DNA from: Candidatus Gastranaerophilales bacterium
GTDB taxonomy: Bacteria > Cyanobacteriota > Vampirovibrionia > Gastranaerophilales > Gastranaerophilaceae
Assembly: GCA_016282705.1 (NCBI GenBank)
Contig: JAEELO010000033.1
Coordinates: forward strand, 1 to 48,487
Reading direction: 5' to 3'
DNA: 48,487 nucleotides
Shown: one piece after another, positions 17,679-26,037 of the stretch
Position numbering within the stretch: position 1 is the stretch's first letter
Layout: the number at the start of each line of letters is the position of its first letter
Position numbers and translations under genes: made by a program
Notes under the pieces: model-generated
The model's database searches: none
What the model was told of the DNA's origin: nothing
What the model saw: only the letters and a program-made list of their open reading frames with translations

Positions 17679-18191
17679 ATGGCTCAAAGAGTTCCAAGAA
17701 AAGTACAACATAGAGAAGATCGTTCACTTTTTGACGGATATAATATCGGAAAATATTTCGGACTATGGATATTATTCTCATTAATTGCAATCGGAATAAA
17801 AGCAGTAGTTCTTTCCGCAATACAAATTTCTCCTACAAGAGCTGTAGGAAACGGAATATTAACACTTTATGAAGTACATAATACAGGTGCTGCATTCAAT
17901 TTATTTGCAGGTCAAAGCGATGCTATTATAATTGCTTCATTTTTTGTTGTAGCAATTATAACCTTTGTTCTGATAATAAAATCAAAAACAATTCCAAATA
18001 CGGCAATTCCTGCTATGTCATTCTTAAGTACAGGTATAACACTTAATATGCTTGAACGTATTCAACACGGTTACGTAATAGATTATATTAAATGCGAATT
18101 CATAAAAGACTTCCCAATATTTAATGTACCGGATATAATGATTGTTATAGGTGCAATTTGTCTTGTAATGGCTATAATAACAAGAAGATAG
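17679..18191 (+). CDS. lspA: Lipoprotein signal peptidase (signal peptidase II)
   Basis: 170 residues with four membrane helices after a ~25-residue basic cytoplasmic start. It cleaves signal peptides of lipid-modified prolipoproteins in the inner membrane. Conserved boxes: V-H-N-T-G-A-A-F-N-L-F, the first catalytic aspartate in G-Y-V-I-D-Y-I, and the second in F-P-I-F-N-V-P-D-I-M-I. AAGGAGGA precedes the ATG, one of the best ribosome binding sites in the window. The stop overlaps the binding region of the pseudouridine synthase gene, as in the common lspA-rluD arrangement. Confidence 0.9.
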   Translation: MAQRVPRKVQHREDRSLFDGYNIGKYFGLWILFSLIAIGIKAVVLSAIQISPTRAVGNGILTLYEVHNTGAAFNLFAGQSDAIIIASFFVVAIITFVLIIKSKTIPNTAIPAMSFLSTGITLNMLERIQHGYVIDYIKCEFIKDFPIFNVPDIMIVIGAICLVMAIITRR

Positions 18192-18199
18192 GTCTTTTA

Positions 18200-19126
18200 A
18201 TGAATAAAAAAATTATTTTTAGTGTCCAATCTGCTGAAAAGTCCATAAGATTGGACTCTTTTTTAGCCGCAAATGATATGTTTTCTTCACGTTCACAAGT
18301 TCAAAATTTGATAAAAAAACAGCAAGTCTTTGTTAACGGAAAGAATGTAAAAGGTTCTTTTCTCTTAAAAAATGATGATGAAATAAAAGTCATAATGAGT
18401 GAAGATTTTTCTTTAATTATAGAGCCTGAAAATATTCCGCTTGATATTATATATGAAGACGATAGCATGCTTGTTGTAAATAAGCCTAAGCAAATGCTTA
18501 CACATCCTACTACAAAAGAGACAACAGGAACTCTTGTAAACGCATTATTATACAAATATGGTTATAACGGTCTTTCCGATATAAATGGAGTTATGCGTCC
18601 GGGGATAGTACACAGGCTGGACAGAAACACATCAGGACTCTTAATGATAGCAAAAAATAATATTGCACACGAAAATCTTACAGAACAAATTAAAACGAAA
18701 TCAGCATTAAGACAATATATAGCTGTTGTTACGGGTAATTTTGAGACAGAGACGGGAACAATAGATTTTCCTATAGGCAGACATCCTTCCAAACCCGAAA
18801 AAATGGCTGTAGTAGCTGACGGGAAACCATCCGTTACGCATTATAAAGTTATAGAAAGTTTTAAAGGATTTTCATATATTGAATTAACATTAGAAACAGG
18901 CAGAACTCACCAAATAAGAGTTCATATGAGCCATATAGGACACCCTATTATTAACGACTCTCTGTACAACAAAGCACCCTTCAAAGTTAAAACAACACAG
19001 CAGGTGCTTCAAGCATATAAACTTAAATTTGCTACACCGTTAAATGATGATATAATTAATCTTGAGATTGAACCCGACAGGGATATAGTAAAAGTCTTAA
19101 AATTTTTAAGGAGTATTCAGAAATGA
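18200..19126 (+). CDS. rluD: RluA-family 23S rRNA pseudouridine synthase (RluD-type)
   Basis: 308 residues. An S4 RNA-binding domain (S-I-R-L-D-S-F-L-A, residues ~10-70) precedes the catalytic domain with G-I-V-H-R-L-D-R-N-T-S-G-L, whose aspartate (near residue 140) attacks the target uridine, and then G-R-T-H-Q-I-R-V-H. The S4 domain and length fit RluD, which modifies helix 69 of 23S rRNA; RluC is the alternative. The frame is open upstream to a TTG at 18158 inside lspA, but the ATG at 18200, just after the lspA stop, is the sensible start. The stop overlaps the next start as ATGA. Confidence 0.88.
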   Translation: MNKKIIFSVQSAEKSIRLDSFLAANDMFSSRSQVQNLIKKQQVFVNGKNVKGSFLLKNDDEIKVIMSEDFSLIIEPENIPLDIIYEDDSMLVVNKPKQMLTHPTTKETTGTLVNALLYKYGYNGLSDINGVMRPGIVHRLDRNTSGLLMIAKNNIAHENLTEQIKTKSALRQYIAVVTGNFETETGTIDFPIGRHPSKPEKMAVVADGKPSVTHYKVIESFKGFSYIELTLETGRTHQIRVHMSHIGHPIINDSLYNKAPFKVKTTQQVLQAYKLKFATPLNDDIINLEIEPDRDIVKVLKFLRSIQK

Positions 19127-19485
19127 AAAAAAATATATTTTTAACGATTATAGATACAATATTTTTCGCATTAATAATTATCATTGCATTTGTAAATTAT
19201 AATGCACATACAACCTCTCAATTATCCGTTTCCTTTGACGGAACATATATTATAGTAAGCACTTTATTTGTTATAATAGCATCATATTTGTTCGGTTTAT
19301 TTTCAGGCTTCATGTATTCGGTTGTTCTCGGAGGAAGATATAAAGACCAAATTGAATTTTATGCAAGAAAAAATGAGAAATTATCACAGCAAAATGAAAT
19401 TGACACGGATGACAAAGAAGTATTACAGCGCAAAATAGCAACTCTTGAAATAGCACTGGATAACGCATTAAAAAATAAGCAATAA
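19123..19485 (+). CDS. Small LapA-like (DUF1049-type) membrane protein
   Basis: 120 residues with two hydrophobic helices (residues ~8-27 and ~42-68) joined by a short loop, then a charged coiled-coil tail rich in K, E and Q. This two-helix plus coiled-coil layout, with G-L-F-S-G-F in the second helix, matches LapA/LapB-associated DUF1049 proteins of the LPS assembly machinery. The match is topological and I cannot confirm it. Overlaps the rluD stop by 4 bp (ATGA). Confidence 0.5.
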   Translation: MKKNIFLTIIDTIFFALIIIIAFVNYNAHTTSQLSVSFDGTYIIVSTLFVIIASYLFGLFSGFMYSVVLGGRYKDQIEFYARKNEKLSQQNEIDTDDKEVLQRKIATLEIALDNALKNKQ

Positions 19486-19498
19486 AATAACTTGGAAG

Positions 19499-19717
19499 TT
19501 ATGCATCTTGCAAAATGAAAGTACCTTCCGGCAATTTTTCGTTTCTTATTTTCCACTCAACAGTTTTTAAAAGAAAAGGTACGGTCATAGAGGATGTTTG
19601 CTGCTTATTCTCTTTATTTGCGGCTTTATTTGTAACACTAAACATAAAAAAACAATTTAAATATTTTTTTGCGGTTTCTTTTTTCACAGATTTAAGAACA
19701 TTACTTTTAGCTGCCAT
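19499..19717 (-). CDS. Small basic hypothetical protein
   Basis: 72 residues, lysine- and asparagine-rich, no recognised domain. A GGTAGG ribosome-binding-like sequence lies right before the ATG at 19717; an in-frame TTG at 19726 is less likely. The opposite-strand frame (19515-19736) is hydrophobic and lacks a ribosome binding site, so the minus-strand reading is better. It converges on the LapA-like gene, with a small inverted repeat (ATAACTT-gg-AAGTTAT) at the junction. Existence moderately supported; function unknown. Confidence 0.4.
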   Translation of the reverse strand: MAAKSNVLKSVKKETAKKYLNCFFMFSVTNKAANKENKQQTSSMTVPFLLKTVEWKIRNEKLPEGTFILQDA

Positions 19718-19990
19718 ACCTACCAACCCTACATAAAATTTTTACTTACCATTAAACTGCTGCCTATTATTATTAAAAAAATTTTTCTATCGTAAATTCA
19801 GTAAATCATTATACTTTTACAAATAGTTACATTTTATTATTTAATCATATGCTAAAACTTATCTCAGATACATCTTACCTGAGCAATTATAGACCAATTA
19901 AAGTCATTTCAAAAAAATTAATTTATATTTACTGCTTATAGAAAAGCTCTGTTTTAATTAAATATTTTTTATACATTGTATCTGTTAGTG

Positions 19991-20019
19991 TTGACATTGA
20001 TTTTTGCTTGTAGTATCAA
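19991..20019 (+). promoter_or_regulatory. Sigma-70 type promoter of rpsL-rpsG
   Basis: TTGACA (19991-19996), 17-bp spacer, TATCAA (20014-20019). Perfect -35. The predicted transcript starts near 20026 and has a leader of about 68 bases. The preceding stretch from 19740 is very AT-rich with no supported gene. Confidence 0.75.
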
Positions 20020-20043
20020 TATAAATACAAGGAAAATGAGTGG

Positions 20044-20064
20044 TTCTGTTTGTGCTGAACAGAA
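20044..20064 (+). promoter_or_regulatory. Hairpin in the rpsL leader
   Basis: TTCTGTT (20044-20050) pairs with AACAGAA (20058-20064) around a 7-base loop, in the mRNA leader 20 bases ahead of the AAGGAG ribosome binding site. It could be a ribosomal-protein autoregulatory site, but no known leader motif is recognised. Confidence 0.35.
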
Positions 20065-20093
20065 ATCACAAAAAGAAAAAACAAGGAGAAAAC

Positions 20094-20471
20094 ATGCCAA
20101 CAATAGCACAGTTAGTACGTAAAGAACGTCAAAGAACAACTGATAAGACTAAATCGCCGGCGTTAACAAATTGCCCTCAAAGAAGAGGTGTTTGTACAAG
20201 AGTTTATACAACAACTCCTAAAAAACCAAACTCAGCTTTAAGAAAAGTAGCAAGGGTAAGATTAACAAACGGTTTTGAAGTTACTTCATATATTCCGGGT
20301 ATCGGACACAATTTACAAGAACACTCTGTTGTATTAATCAGAGGCGGAAGGGTAAAAGATTTACCTGGTGTCAGATATCACATTGTTAGAGGCACATTAG
20401 ATACTGCAGGTGTTGCAAACAGAGCAAAGAGCAGATCTAAATATGGTGCAAAAAGAGAAAAGAAAAAATAA
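20094..20471 (+). CDS. rpsL: 30S ribosomal protein S12
   Basis: 125 residues. Canonical S12: M-P-T-I-A-Q-L-V-R start, [12 protein letters not shown], the [11 protein letters not shown] loop at the decoding centre, [10 protein letters not shown], and the basic tail. K in T-P-K-K-P-N and K in R-V-K-D-L-P-G are the wild-type residues at streptomycin-resistance positions. The frame extends upstream to 20040, but the ATG at 20094 follows an AAGGAG site and matches the universal start. Confidence 0.98.
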   Translation: MPTIAQLVRKERQRTTDKTKSPALTNCPQRRGVCTRVYTTTPKKPNSALRKVARVRLTNGFEVTSYIPGIGHNLQEHSVVLIRGGRVKDLPGVRYHIVRGTLDTAGVANRAKSRSKYGAKREKKK

Positions 20472-20488
20472 GAAAGGCGATTTAAAAA

Positions 20489-20959
20489 ATGTCAAGACGT
20501 AGTAAACCTGCAAGAAGAATACCTGCGCCGGATGCTGTATATAACAGTGTAGATATTGCCAGCTTTATAAACAGATTAATGAGACGCGGAAAGAAATCAG
20601 TTGCAGAAAAAATATTTTATTCAACATTAGAAAATTTAAAAACAAAATCTAAAGATGAACCTTTAGAAATATTTAAAAAAGCATTGACTAATGCTACACC
20701 TTTATTAGAAGTTAAAGCAAGAAGAATCGGCGGTTCAACATACCAAGTTCCTCTTGAAGTTAAAGCAGACAGAGGTATGGTATTAGGTTCAACATGGTTA
20801 ATCGATGCAGCAAAAAAACGCAGCGGTAAATCAATGGTTGAAAAATTAACAAATGAACTATTCGATGCTTCTAATGGTATCGGTGCAGCTTGCAAAAAAC
20901 GTGAAGATACTCACAAGATGGCTGAAGCAAACAAAGCATTTGCTCACTACAGATACTAA
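20489..20959 (+). CDS. rpsG: 30S ribosomal protein S7
   Basis: 156 residues, standard S7 length. Family landmarks: M-S-R-R, the L-M-R-R-G-K-K-S-V-A-E-K segment, R-R-I-G-G-S-T-Y-Q-V-P, and the A-F-A-H-Y-R-Y tail. It binds the 3' major domain of 16S rRNA and starts head assembly. An AAGAAAGGCGA site precedes the ATG, 17 bp after rpsL. A strong terminator follows directly, so fusA and tuf, which usually continue this operon, are not adjacent here. Confidence 0.98.
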   Translation: MSRRSKPARRIPAPDAVYNSVDIASFINRLMRRGKKSVAEKIFYSTLENLKTKSKDEPLEIFKKALTNATPLLEVKARRIGGSTYQVPLEVKADRGMVLGSTWLIDAAKKRSGKSMVEKLTNELFDASNGIGAACKKREDTHKMAEANKAFAHYRY

Positions 20960-20978
20960 TTTGTAATGATTATAAGAT

Positions 20979-21008
20979 AAAAAGAGGTCTTATTTAAGAC
21001 CTCTTTTT
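20979..21008. terminator. Bidirectional terminator after rpsG
   Basis: 14-bp stem AAAAAGAGGTCTTA / TAAGACCTCTTTTT with a 2-base loop, directly after rpsG. The minus-strand gene ends inside it (stop at 20994). Confidence 0.85.
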
Positions 21009-21437
21009 ATTATGTGATTTTTTTATATTATTAGTCGGATTATTTGCTGTATTCTTTTCTCTGTTTTTGAAAAATTCTTTTGCTTCTTCAACTTTGGCTC
21101 TCATTATAGTTTTTATAAGTTCTTTTATATCCCGCAGCATTGCTTTTTGAATAGTTAATAAATCTATTTCCATTTTTTGTGAAGAAATTAATCCGTAATT
21201 TGAAGCATCTACAGAATTATTTAATTCATCAATTTTAACAAAATACTTATCCATAAGCATAAAAACAACTTTTAGTTCATTATCATCAAAAAAGTATTGA
21301 GTTTTAAGTGTCCGCCCAAGCCTTTCTTTCATAAGCTGTCTGTTTTTATCAACACTTAAGTTACTTATATCTTCTTTTTTATCCTCATCATCCGAGTCAT
21401 CCTCAGGACCTAAAATAAGATCAAAAAAATCATCCAT
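20994..21437 (-). CDS. Hypothetical acidic/coiled-coil protein
   Basis: 147 residues, unrecognised. The N-terminus is strongly acidic (G-P-E-D-D-S-D-D-E-D-K-K-E-D), the middle (~55-125) is predicted helical with heptad-like leucines and isoleucines, and the C-terminus is basic and asparagine-rich. No signal or membrane segment. AGG lies 8 bases before the ATG; the start lies 2 bp after the stop of the upstream radical SAM gene, so the two are probably co-transcribed. Function unknown. Confidence 0.6.
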   Translation of the reverse strand: MDDFFDLILGPEDDSDDEDKKEDISNLSVDKNRQLMKERLGRTLKTQYFFDDNELKVVFMLMDKYFVKIDELNNSVDASNYGLISSQKMEIDLLTIQKAMLRDIKELIKTIMRAKVEEAKEFFKNREKNTANNPTNNIKKSHNKKRS

Positions 21438-21439
21438 AT

Positions 21440-23239
21440 TTAAAACCTATAATTTACAACTTCTTTTAACCCAAATTTGCAAAGATAAAGGAATATCAAT
21501 TCTCTGCTAACCAATTTAAAAATTAAATTATTTCCATATGTATTCATTGCCATACTTGTACAAACATTAATAACTTCAGATAATTCCTTTTCCGTCATTC
21601 CTTTTGCTTTAAATGAATATGTAGGACTAAATTCATCAAGCTGTTTAATTTTTCCTTTTACTCCGTATTTTACGGGATCTTTTCTTATCAATGCATGTTT
21701 TCCCATTGTAAATACACTTCTGCCATAGGCATGAATAATATCGGCATTATCCTGAATAAGTTTAATTGTTTTAAATGCATCCTCTTTTGTTTCTGCCGGG
21801 AAGCCGAAGAAGATAAATGCAAAATTCAGAATGTCAGCTTTCGCTGCATTTCTCATAATATCTATGCGTTTATCAAACGGAACACCTTTATTAATTAAAT
21901 CCATAATTTTCTTAGAGCCTGATTCAAGTCCCCAGAGAAGCATTCTCAAACCTGATTTACGAGCTTTTTTCAATATCGGCAAAGTAAATTCCGGTTCTAA
22001 TCTTGCATCACAGAAATATGAAACATCTATTTTTTCATCTAATAATTTCTGTGCCATATCTTTCATATATTTAGGACTTATTGCCTCATCAATAAATTCA
22101 AATTTATTAATGTTATATTCAGATTTAAGGAATTTAATTTCATCAATAAGTTTATCTACAGATTTAATGTTATAGCACAAGCCGAAATCGTGGTCACAAA
22201 AACTGCATTTATGCCAATAGCAACCTCTTGATGTTTGAAAAGGCATTACAATTTCAGGAGTAAAATATTTGTCCAGTTCAAAACCGTCAAGACTTATTGG
22301 TTTCATTTCATTTAAAGGCATAGGAACTGTTTTTTTATTTATTTTAACTTTGCCGTTTTGTAAATACATTATATTAGAAACATCTTTTATTTTTCTTTTC
22401 TTGTTAATATATTCAGCAAGCTCTAAAACCGGTTTTTCACCTTCTTCGAACATTAATGAATCTGTAAAAATTTCAAAAAATTCAGGATATTTTTTTAAAT
22501 TTTCCGTAATTCTGGCAAAATAATTACCGCCTATACTTATATGAGCATTGGTATTTTCTTTTAATAATTTTGAAAGAGTGAGTCCTGCTATAATTTGGCT
22601 TGAAGAGTTAATTGAAATACCAATATAATCAGCCTTTTTGCTTTTTAAGAAATCCAATTTTTCCAAAAAGAAAGGATAGAAAATATTTGTTGTTTTATCA
22701 TCCACAAAATATTTGATACTTTTAAAATTATATTGAAAATTCTGATTATAAAAATTACTTAAAGATAATTTAGACGGAGCATATTTTAACGAAGCAATTT
22801 CCAAACTTTTATCTATTAAAGAAAGTGCATCTACCAACAATTTAGGATTATAAAAATATTCTTTTGAACGCAATATATTAATAGCATCAGAAATTAAAAA
22901 AGGATATTTAGGTAATTCTTTTTCATTTTTTTGAAAGAATTGATGTATCATCACAAACTTTGTAAGTTTATTTTTTATTTCAATGTCGCAATTATCATAA
23001 TCAAAATCTTTTCTGTACGTTTTTTGAGCAAATTCATACAATTCTTTTTCTATATTTCTGGCTTCTTCAATAGATTTGTTAAGATACTCTTTATTTAAAA
23101 TTCGAAGAAAAAATTCCAAATTCAAATCCAAAGCCGTAGTGTTATATTCCAAACCTTTAAACTGTCCCATTAGTGACGGGATAGCGAAATGAGGCTGAAA
23201 AGGAACCCATTGCGGAGGAAATATAAATAAAATGTTCAT
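21440..23239 (-). CDS. B12-binding-domain radical SAM protein
   Basis: 599 residues. The N-terminal third has a Rossmann-like layout typical of cobalamin-binding radical SAM proteins (M-N-I-L-F-I-F-P-P; I-G-I-S-I-N-S-S-S-Q-I at ~200; G-G-N-Y-F). The radical SAM core carries S-R-G-C-Y-W-H-K-C-S-F-C, a CX4CX2C spacing found in the 'SRGCYWxKCxFC' subgroup, near residue 345. G-L-E-S-G-S follows, as expected for SAM binding. No DxHxxG motif of classical B12 binding is evident. Members modify lipids, tetrapyrroles, peptides or hopanoids; nothing nearby fixes the substrate. No Shine-Dalgarno is visible before the ATG. Confidence 0.75.
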   Translation of the reverse strand: MNILFIFPPQWVPFQPHFAIPSLMGQFKGLEYNTTALDLNLEFFLRILNKEYLNKSIEEARNIEKELYEFAQKTYRKDFDYDNCDIEIKNKLTKFVMIHQFFQKNEKELPKYPFLISDAINILRSKEYFYNPKLLVDALSLIDKSLEIASLKYAPSKLSLSNFYNQNFQYNFKSIKYFVDDKTTNIFYPFFLEKLDFLKSKKADYIGISINSSSQIIAGLTLSKLLKENTNAHISIGGNYFARITENLKKYPEFFEIFTDSLMFEEGEKPVLELAEYINKKRKIKDVSNIMYLQNGKVKINKKTVPMPLNEMKPISLDGFELDKYFTPEIVMPFQTSRGCYWHKCSFCDHDFGLCYNIKSVDKLIDEIKFLKSEYNINKFEFIDEAISPKYMKDMAQKLLDEKIDVSYFCDARLEPEFTLPILKKARKSGLRMLLWGLESGSKKIMDLINKGVPFDKRIDIMRNAAKADILNFAFIFFGFPAETKEDAFKTIKLIQDNADIIHAYGRSVFTMGKHALIRKDPVKYGVKGKIKQLDEFSPTYSFKAKGMTEKELSEVINVCTSMAMNTYGNNLIFKLVSRELIFLYLCKFGLKEVVNYRF

Positions 23240-23396
23240 TTTTCGTACAAATATCTATTCTCTAACTTTTTAAATTTTATAGTATCGCTATAATAAAGTC
23301 AAATTAAAACAGTGATAAACAACCATTTATATGATATAAATTAAATTTTATTTTTTGCAAAATCAATTTTTATAAATTTGAACTAATAAATACATT

Positions 23397-23443
23397 ATTT
23401 CATGTAAAATTTCTTAACATTTCATGTAAAATACAGCAATAAT
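23397..23443 (+). promoter_or_regulatory. Promoter with a duplicated 14-bp operator-like repeat
   Basis: ATTTCATGTAAAAT occurs twice on the same face of the helix (23397-23410 and 23419-23432, 22 bp apart). The second copy lies in the spacer between a TTAACA -35 (23414-23419) and an AATAAT -10 (23438-23443, 18-bp spacer). Each copy has a CATG palindromic core. Confidence 0.5.
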
Positions 23444-23486
23444 TGCATGTTCAAAATTCTTTTTATATATAAGAGAGGATATTATC

Positions 23487-24896
23487 ATGAAAGTAATTAA
23501 CAAGGATGACAAGAAAGAATACTCATCTGGGAGTTCTCAAAGCAATAGCAATACGGGGAGTGTAAGTAACTCAAGCAGTTCGAGCAGTTCAAGTAGCTCA
23601 AAACCTACCGGAACAAAAAACGGCAGTGTTTTTGCTGAAGATAACGGAAGTTATTTCCACAAGAAAAAAACAGAAGCAGAAAAAGGCACCACCGGTCAAA
23701 CTATCGGTTCTTTGAATGATATCTTAGCAAGAAGAAACGAAGAAGAGAAAAGCGAAAGCGTAATTCACGGTATGTCTGATGCCGAATATGAAGAATACAG
23801 AGAATATATGTTAAGAGAATACGGTATTCAGCTTGAAAGAGGCTATAATTACGGTCACTTCCAGAATGTAGCTGTTGCAATGGGTGAAAGCTGCAGCCAA
23901 GGAACAAGATATAGTGCAATGTGTAAAGCAGCTCAATCTTATGACACAGTTTTAGACTTGGTATTAGATGCAAAATTATCAGCAGCAATAGCAGATATAT
24001 TTAACGGTGATACCGACCCGAACTGGGAACGTTTATGTTCAAGCGGTAATTCCGGAAGACTATTAAAAGAATACGGTATTAAAATTACTAAATGTGCAGA
24101 CAGACAATATTGTGTATCATTGGTTGATGAAAACGGAAATGTTATACAGGATGCTGACGGACATTTAGCTCAGGTATACAAAAACGACTATTTGTTACCT
24201 GATGGTCAGGCACAACAAAACGAAGTTCAATTAGGCGCAGCTCTTGATGCTATGGGTTTTGACTGCTGGTCTGTTTTAGACTTATCGGCAGAAGAATACG
24301 AAATGGTAAAAGAACTGGCAAGCATGAAGAATAGCGAACTTGGCACATCAAGCGGTATAAACGGCGGTGATGAACTTAAGATAAGAGGTCAAGTTCTCGG
24401 AACTTATGATAAAGCTACAAGAACATGGTCTAAAGCTAAGAAACAAGATAACAGTGCTTGGGTCAACGGAACATATACAGATAAAGTTACCGGTAAACAA
24501 ATGAGTGCAAGAAAACGTTACAGCGAATTTTTGAGAGACAGAAATTCAGGAGTATACGGAAAATTAGCAAAAGAACAAGATGCAAAATTAGAAAAATATA
24601 AAGACAAAATTGATTACGCCAAAGCATTCAAGAACCAAGGTGAATTTGAACAGCAATTGGGTATTGTTGGCGGCAGTTATGCATCTGTTGATGGCGAATC
24701 ATCAGCATTCTGGGGAGATACTCCAAGACAATATGTTTCACTTGCAGAATTTGACAGACTTGTAAAAGAAATAATGGAACAAGAACAATGTACTAAACAA
24801 GAAGCTATAAAAATTGCCAAAAAGACTTACAGAACATTTAGAGACAGTACTGCCGAAGAAGTTGCAAGAGATGTTGCTCTCAGAATTATGTACTAA
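23487..24896 (+). CDS. Unrecognised protein with serine-rich N-terminus
   Basis: 469 residues, no family recognised. Residues ~14-40 are almost entirely S, N, G, T, including ten consecutive serines, then K/G/T-rich sequence. The rest looks globular and soluble, with no signal peptide or membrane helix. Notable parts: cysteines at ~135, 145, 187, 207, 213; a C-W-S-V-L-D-L segment near 255; a lysine-rich region ~340-385; and a C-terminal helical region ending A-R-D-V-A-L-R-I-M-Y. An AGAGAGGA site 8 bases before the ATG and less AT-rich codons than its neighbours suggest high expression. Monocistronic, with its own promoter and terminator. A disordered Ser-rich N-terminus is common in type III secreted proteins, so an export substrate is conceivable, but this is inference. 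Confidence 0.7.
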   Translation: MKVINKDDKKEYSSGSSQSNSNTGSVSNSSSSSSSSSSKPTGTKNGSVFAEDNGSYFHKKKTEAEKGTTGQTIGSLNDILARRNEEEKSESVIHGMSDAEYEEYREYMLREYGIQLERGYNYGHFQNVAVAMGESCSQGTRYSAMCKAAQSYDTVLDLVLDAKLSAAIADIFNGDTDPNWERLCSSGNSGRLLKEYGIKITKCADRQYCVSLVDENGNVIQDADGHLAQVYKNDYLLPDGQAQQNEVQLGAALDAMGFDCWSVLDLSAEEYEMVKELASMKNSELGTSSGINGGDELKIRGQVLGTYDKATRTWSKAKKQDNSAWVNGTYTDKVTGKQMSARKRYSEFLRDRNSGVYGKLAKEQDAKLEKYKDKIDYAKAFKNQGEFEQQLGIVGGSYASVDGESSAFWGDTPRQYVSLAEFDRLVKEIMEQEQCTKQEAIKIAKKTYRTFRDSTAEEVARDVALRIMY

Positions 24897-24922
24897 TACA
24901 ACAAAAATAAACCAATATATAG

Positions 24923-24956
24923 AAAAAGAGAACTTGAAATTCAAGTTCTCTTTTTT
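24923..24956. terminator. Bidirectional terminator between the Ser-rich gene and the glycosyltransferase
   Basis: AAAAAGAGAACTTGAA / TTCAAGTTCTCTTTTT inverted repeat around one central base, with T tracts on both strands. The minus-strand stop (24941) lies in the right arm. Confidence 0.85.
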
Positions 24957-25957
24957 AATATATATTTAAATAAAAGCACCGGATAATTTTCATTTTTTAA
25001 TTCCAAAAACTTTTTAAATTGGGGATTTGAACTTATATACGGCTCATAATCTTTCTGTTTTATTTTCTTATAAAAATGTACTAATGAAAGATATATTTTA
25101 TTTGAATATTTTGATTTTTCTTTAAAAGTATTATAGAAGTGCAACGGAACAAATAATTCTCTGATTAATATTTTTTTTCTTATATCTTCCCTGACATTAT
25201 TTTTATTTAAAAATTTTTCTATATAATCATATGACTTATACTGACAACCAAAATACTTATCTCTTTGAGAAATTAAACAAGTCGGATTATGCACAGTGTG
25301 TTTTATTATTAACAAATCACATAAATAAATATTTGTTGCGTGTATAATAATTTCAATAAAAAAGGAATTATCATTACAGCATTTTAAATTATTAAAAAAA
25401 ATATTATTTTCAACTAAAAACTTTTTTTTAACAATACCACCCCAGGGAGTTACACATAGTTTTAGTGCTTCATCTATATCATCATATACATTAATATATT
25501 TATTAATTAATGATTTAGAAATGTTTTCCTGTTCATATATTTTACTAGGAACTTTTTCTCCTGTATTATAGTCAAAAGCTTCGGCTTTGCATCTTATTAC
25601 ATTCGGATAATTATTCTCTTCCGTTATCTTTAATATATTTTCGTATACTTTATCATCATATAGTAAATCATCAGCATCAACGAAATGAATATATTTACCT
25701 TTAGCAAGTTTTATTCCTACATTCCTCGCAACACCCGAATGTTTGTTTTTCTGGGAATATACTTTTATCCTATTATCTTTTTGAGCATATTCATTTAAAA
25801 CAGCTAATGAATTATCTGTTGAACCATCATTAATACATATTATTTCAATATCTTTAACAGTTTGATTTAATATACTGTCAAGACAATTTCCTATATATTT
25901 TTCCGCATTAAATACGGGTATAATAATTGACAATCTTGGTATAAATTCTGTATCCAT
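24941..25957 (-). CDS. Family 2 glycosyltransferase
   Basis: 338 residues. GT-A fold landmarks: L-S-I-I-I-P-V-F-N-A-E-K-Y-I at the N-terminus, I-C-I-N-D-G-S-T-D-N-S (nucleotide-binding aspartate), A-R-N-V-G-I, and F-V-D-A-D-D-L (metal-binding D-x-D) near residue 95. The C-terminal 120 residues are lysine-rich and helical. It probably transfers a sugar to a cell-surface glycan; donor and acceptor are unknown. No Shine-Dalgarno is present; an extended -10 box ends six bases before the ATG, so the mRNA is probably leaderless. The longer frame from 25975 would begin with TTG inside that promoter and is unlikely. Confidence 0.85.
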   Translation of the reverse strand: MDTEFIPRLSIIIPVFNAEKYIGNCLDSILNQTVKDIEIICINDGSTDNSLAVLNEYAQKDNRIKVYSQKNKHSGVARNVGIKLAKGKYIHFVDADDLLYDDKVYENILKITEENNYPNVIRCKAEAFDYNTGEKVPSKIYEQENISKSLINKYINVYDDIDEALKLCVTPWGGIVKKKFLVENNIFFNNLKCCNDNSFFIEIIIHATNIYLCDLLIIKHTVHNPTCLISQRDKYFGCQYKSYDYIEKFLNKNNVREDIRKKILIRELFVPLHFYNTFKEKSKYSNKIYLSLVHFYKKIKQKDYEPYISSNPQFKKFLELKNENYPVLLFKYILKKRT

Positions 25958-25963
25958 AGATAT

Positions 25964-25972
25964 AATATAACA
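25964..25972 (-). promoter_or_regulatory. Extended -10 promoter of the glycosyltransferase gene, predicted leaderless
   Basis: Minus strand: TG-T-TATATT, then ATATCT, then ATG. Same six-base spacing as at dprA, uvrA and ribE. Confidence 0.55.
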
Positions 25973-25995
25973 CAATTAGACAAGTATAAGAATTT

Positions 25996-26023
25996 TTTAC
26001 ATAAAATCTATTTATGATAGAAT
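25996..26023 (+). promoter_or_regulatory. Promoter of tRNA-Leu
   Basis: TTTACA (25996-26001), 16-bp spacer ending in TGA, TAGAAT (26018-26023): a -35 plus extended -10. Transcription would start near 26030, 8 bases before the mature tRNA. Confidence 0.6.
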
Positions 26024-26037
26024 TTAATTATGGATGC

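Noticed and set aside
18158-18199. Upstream TTG start for the pseudouridine synthase
   Set aside because: It lies inside lspA and adds residues not expected before the S4 domain; the ATG at 18200 is well placed.
19515-19736. 73-codon plus-strand frame opposite the small basic gene
   Set aside because: No ribosome binding site, odd phenylalanine/leucine-rich composition typical of antisense to a lysine-rich gene; the minus-strand frame is better supported.
19849-19941. 30-codon plus-strand frame in the gap before rpsL
   Set aside because: No ribosome binding site and no promoter in front of it; composition is that of random AT-rich DNA.
23397-23432. Two direct repeats considered as a CRISPR remnant
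   Set aside because: Only two copies, 14 bp long with an 8-bp gap, located in a promoter; no array or cas genes.
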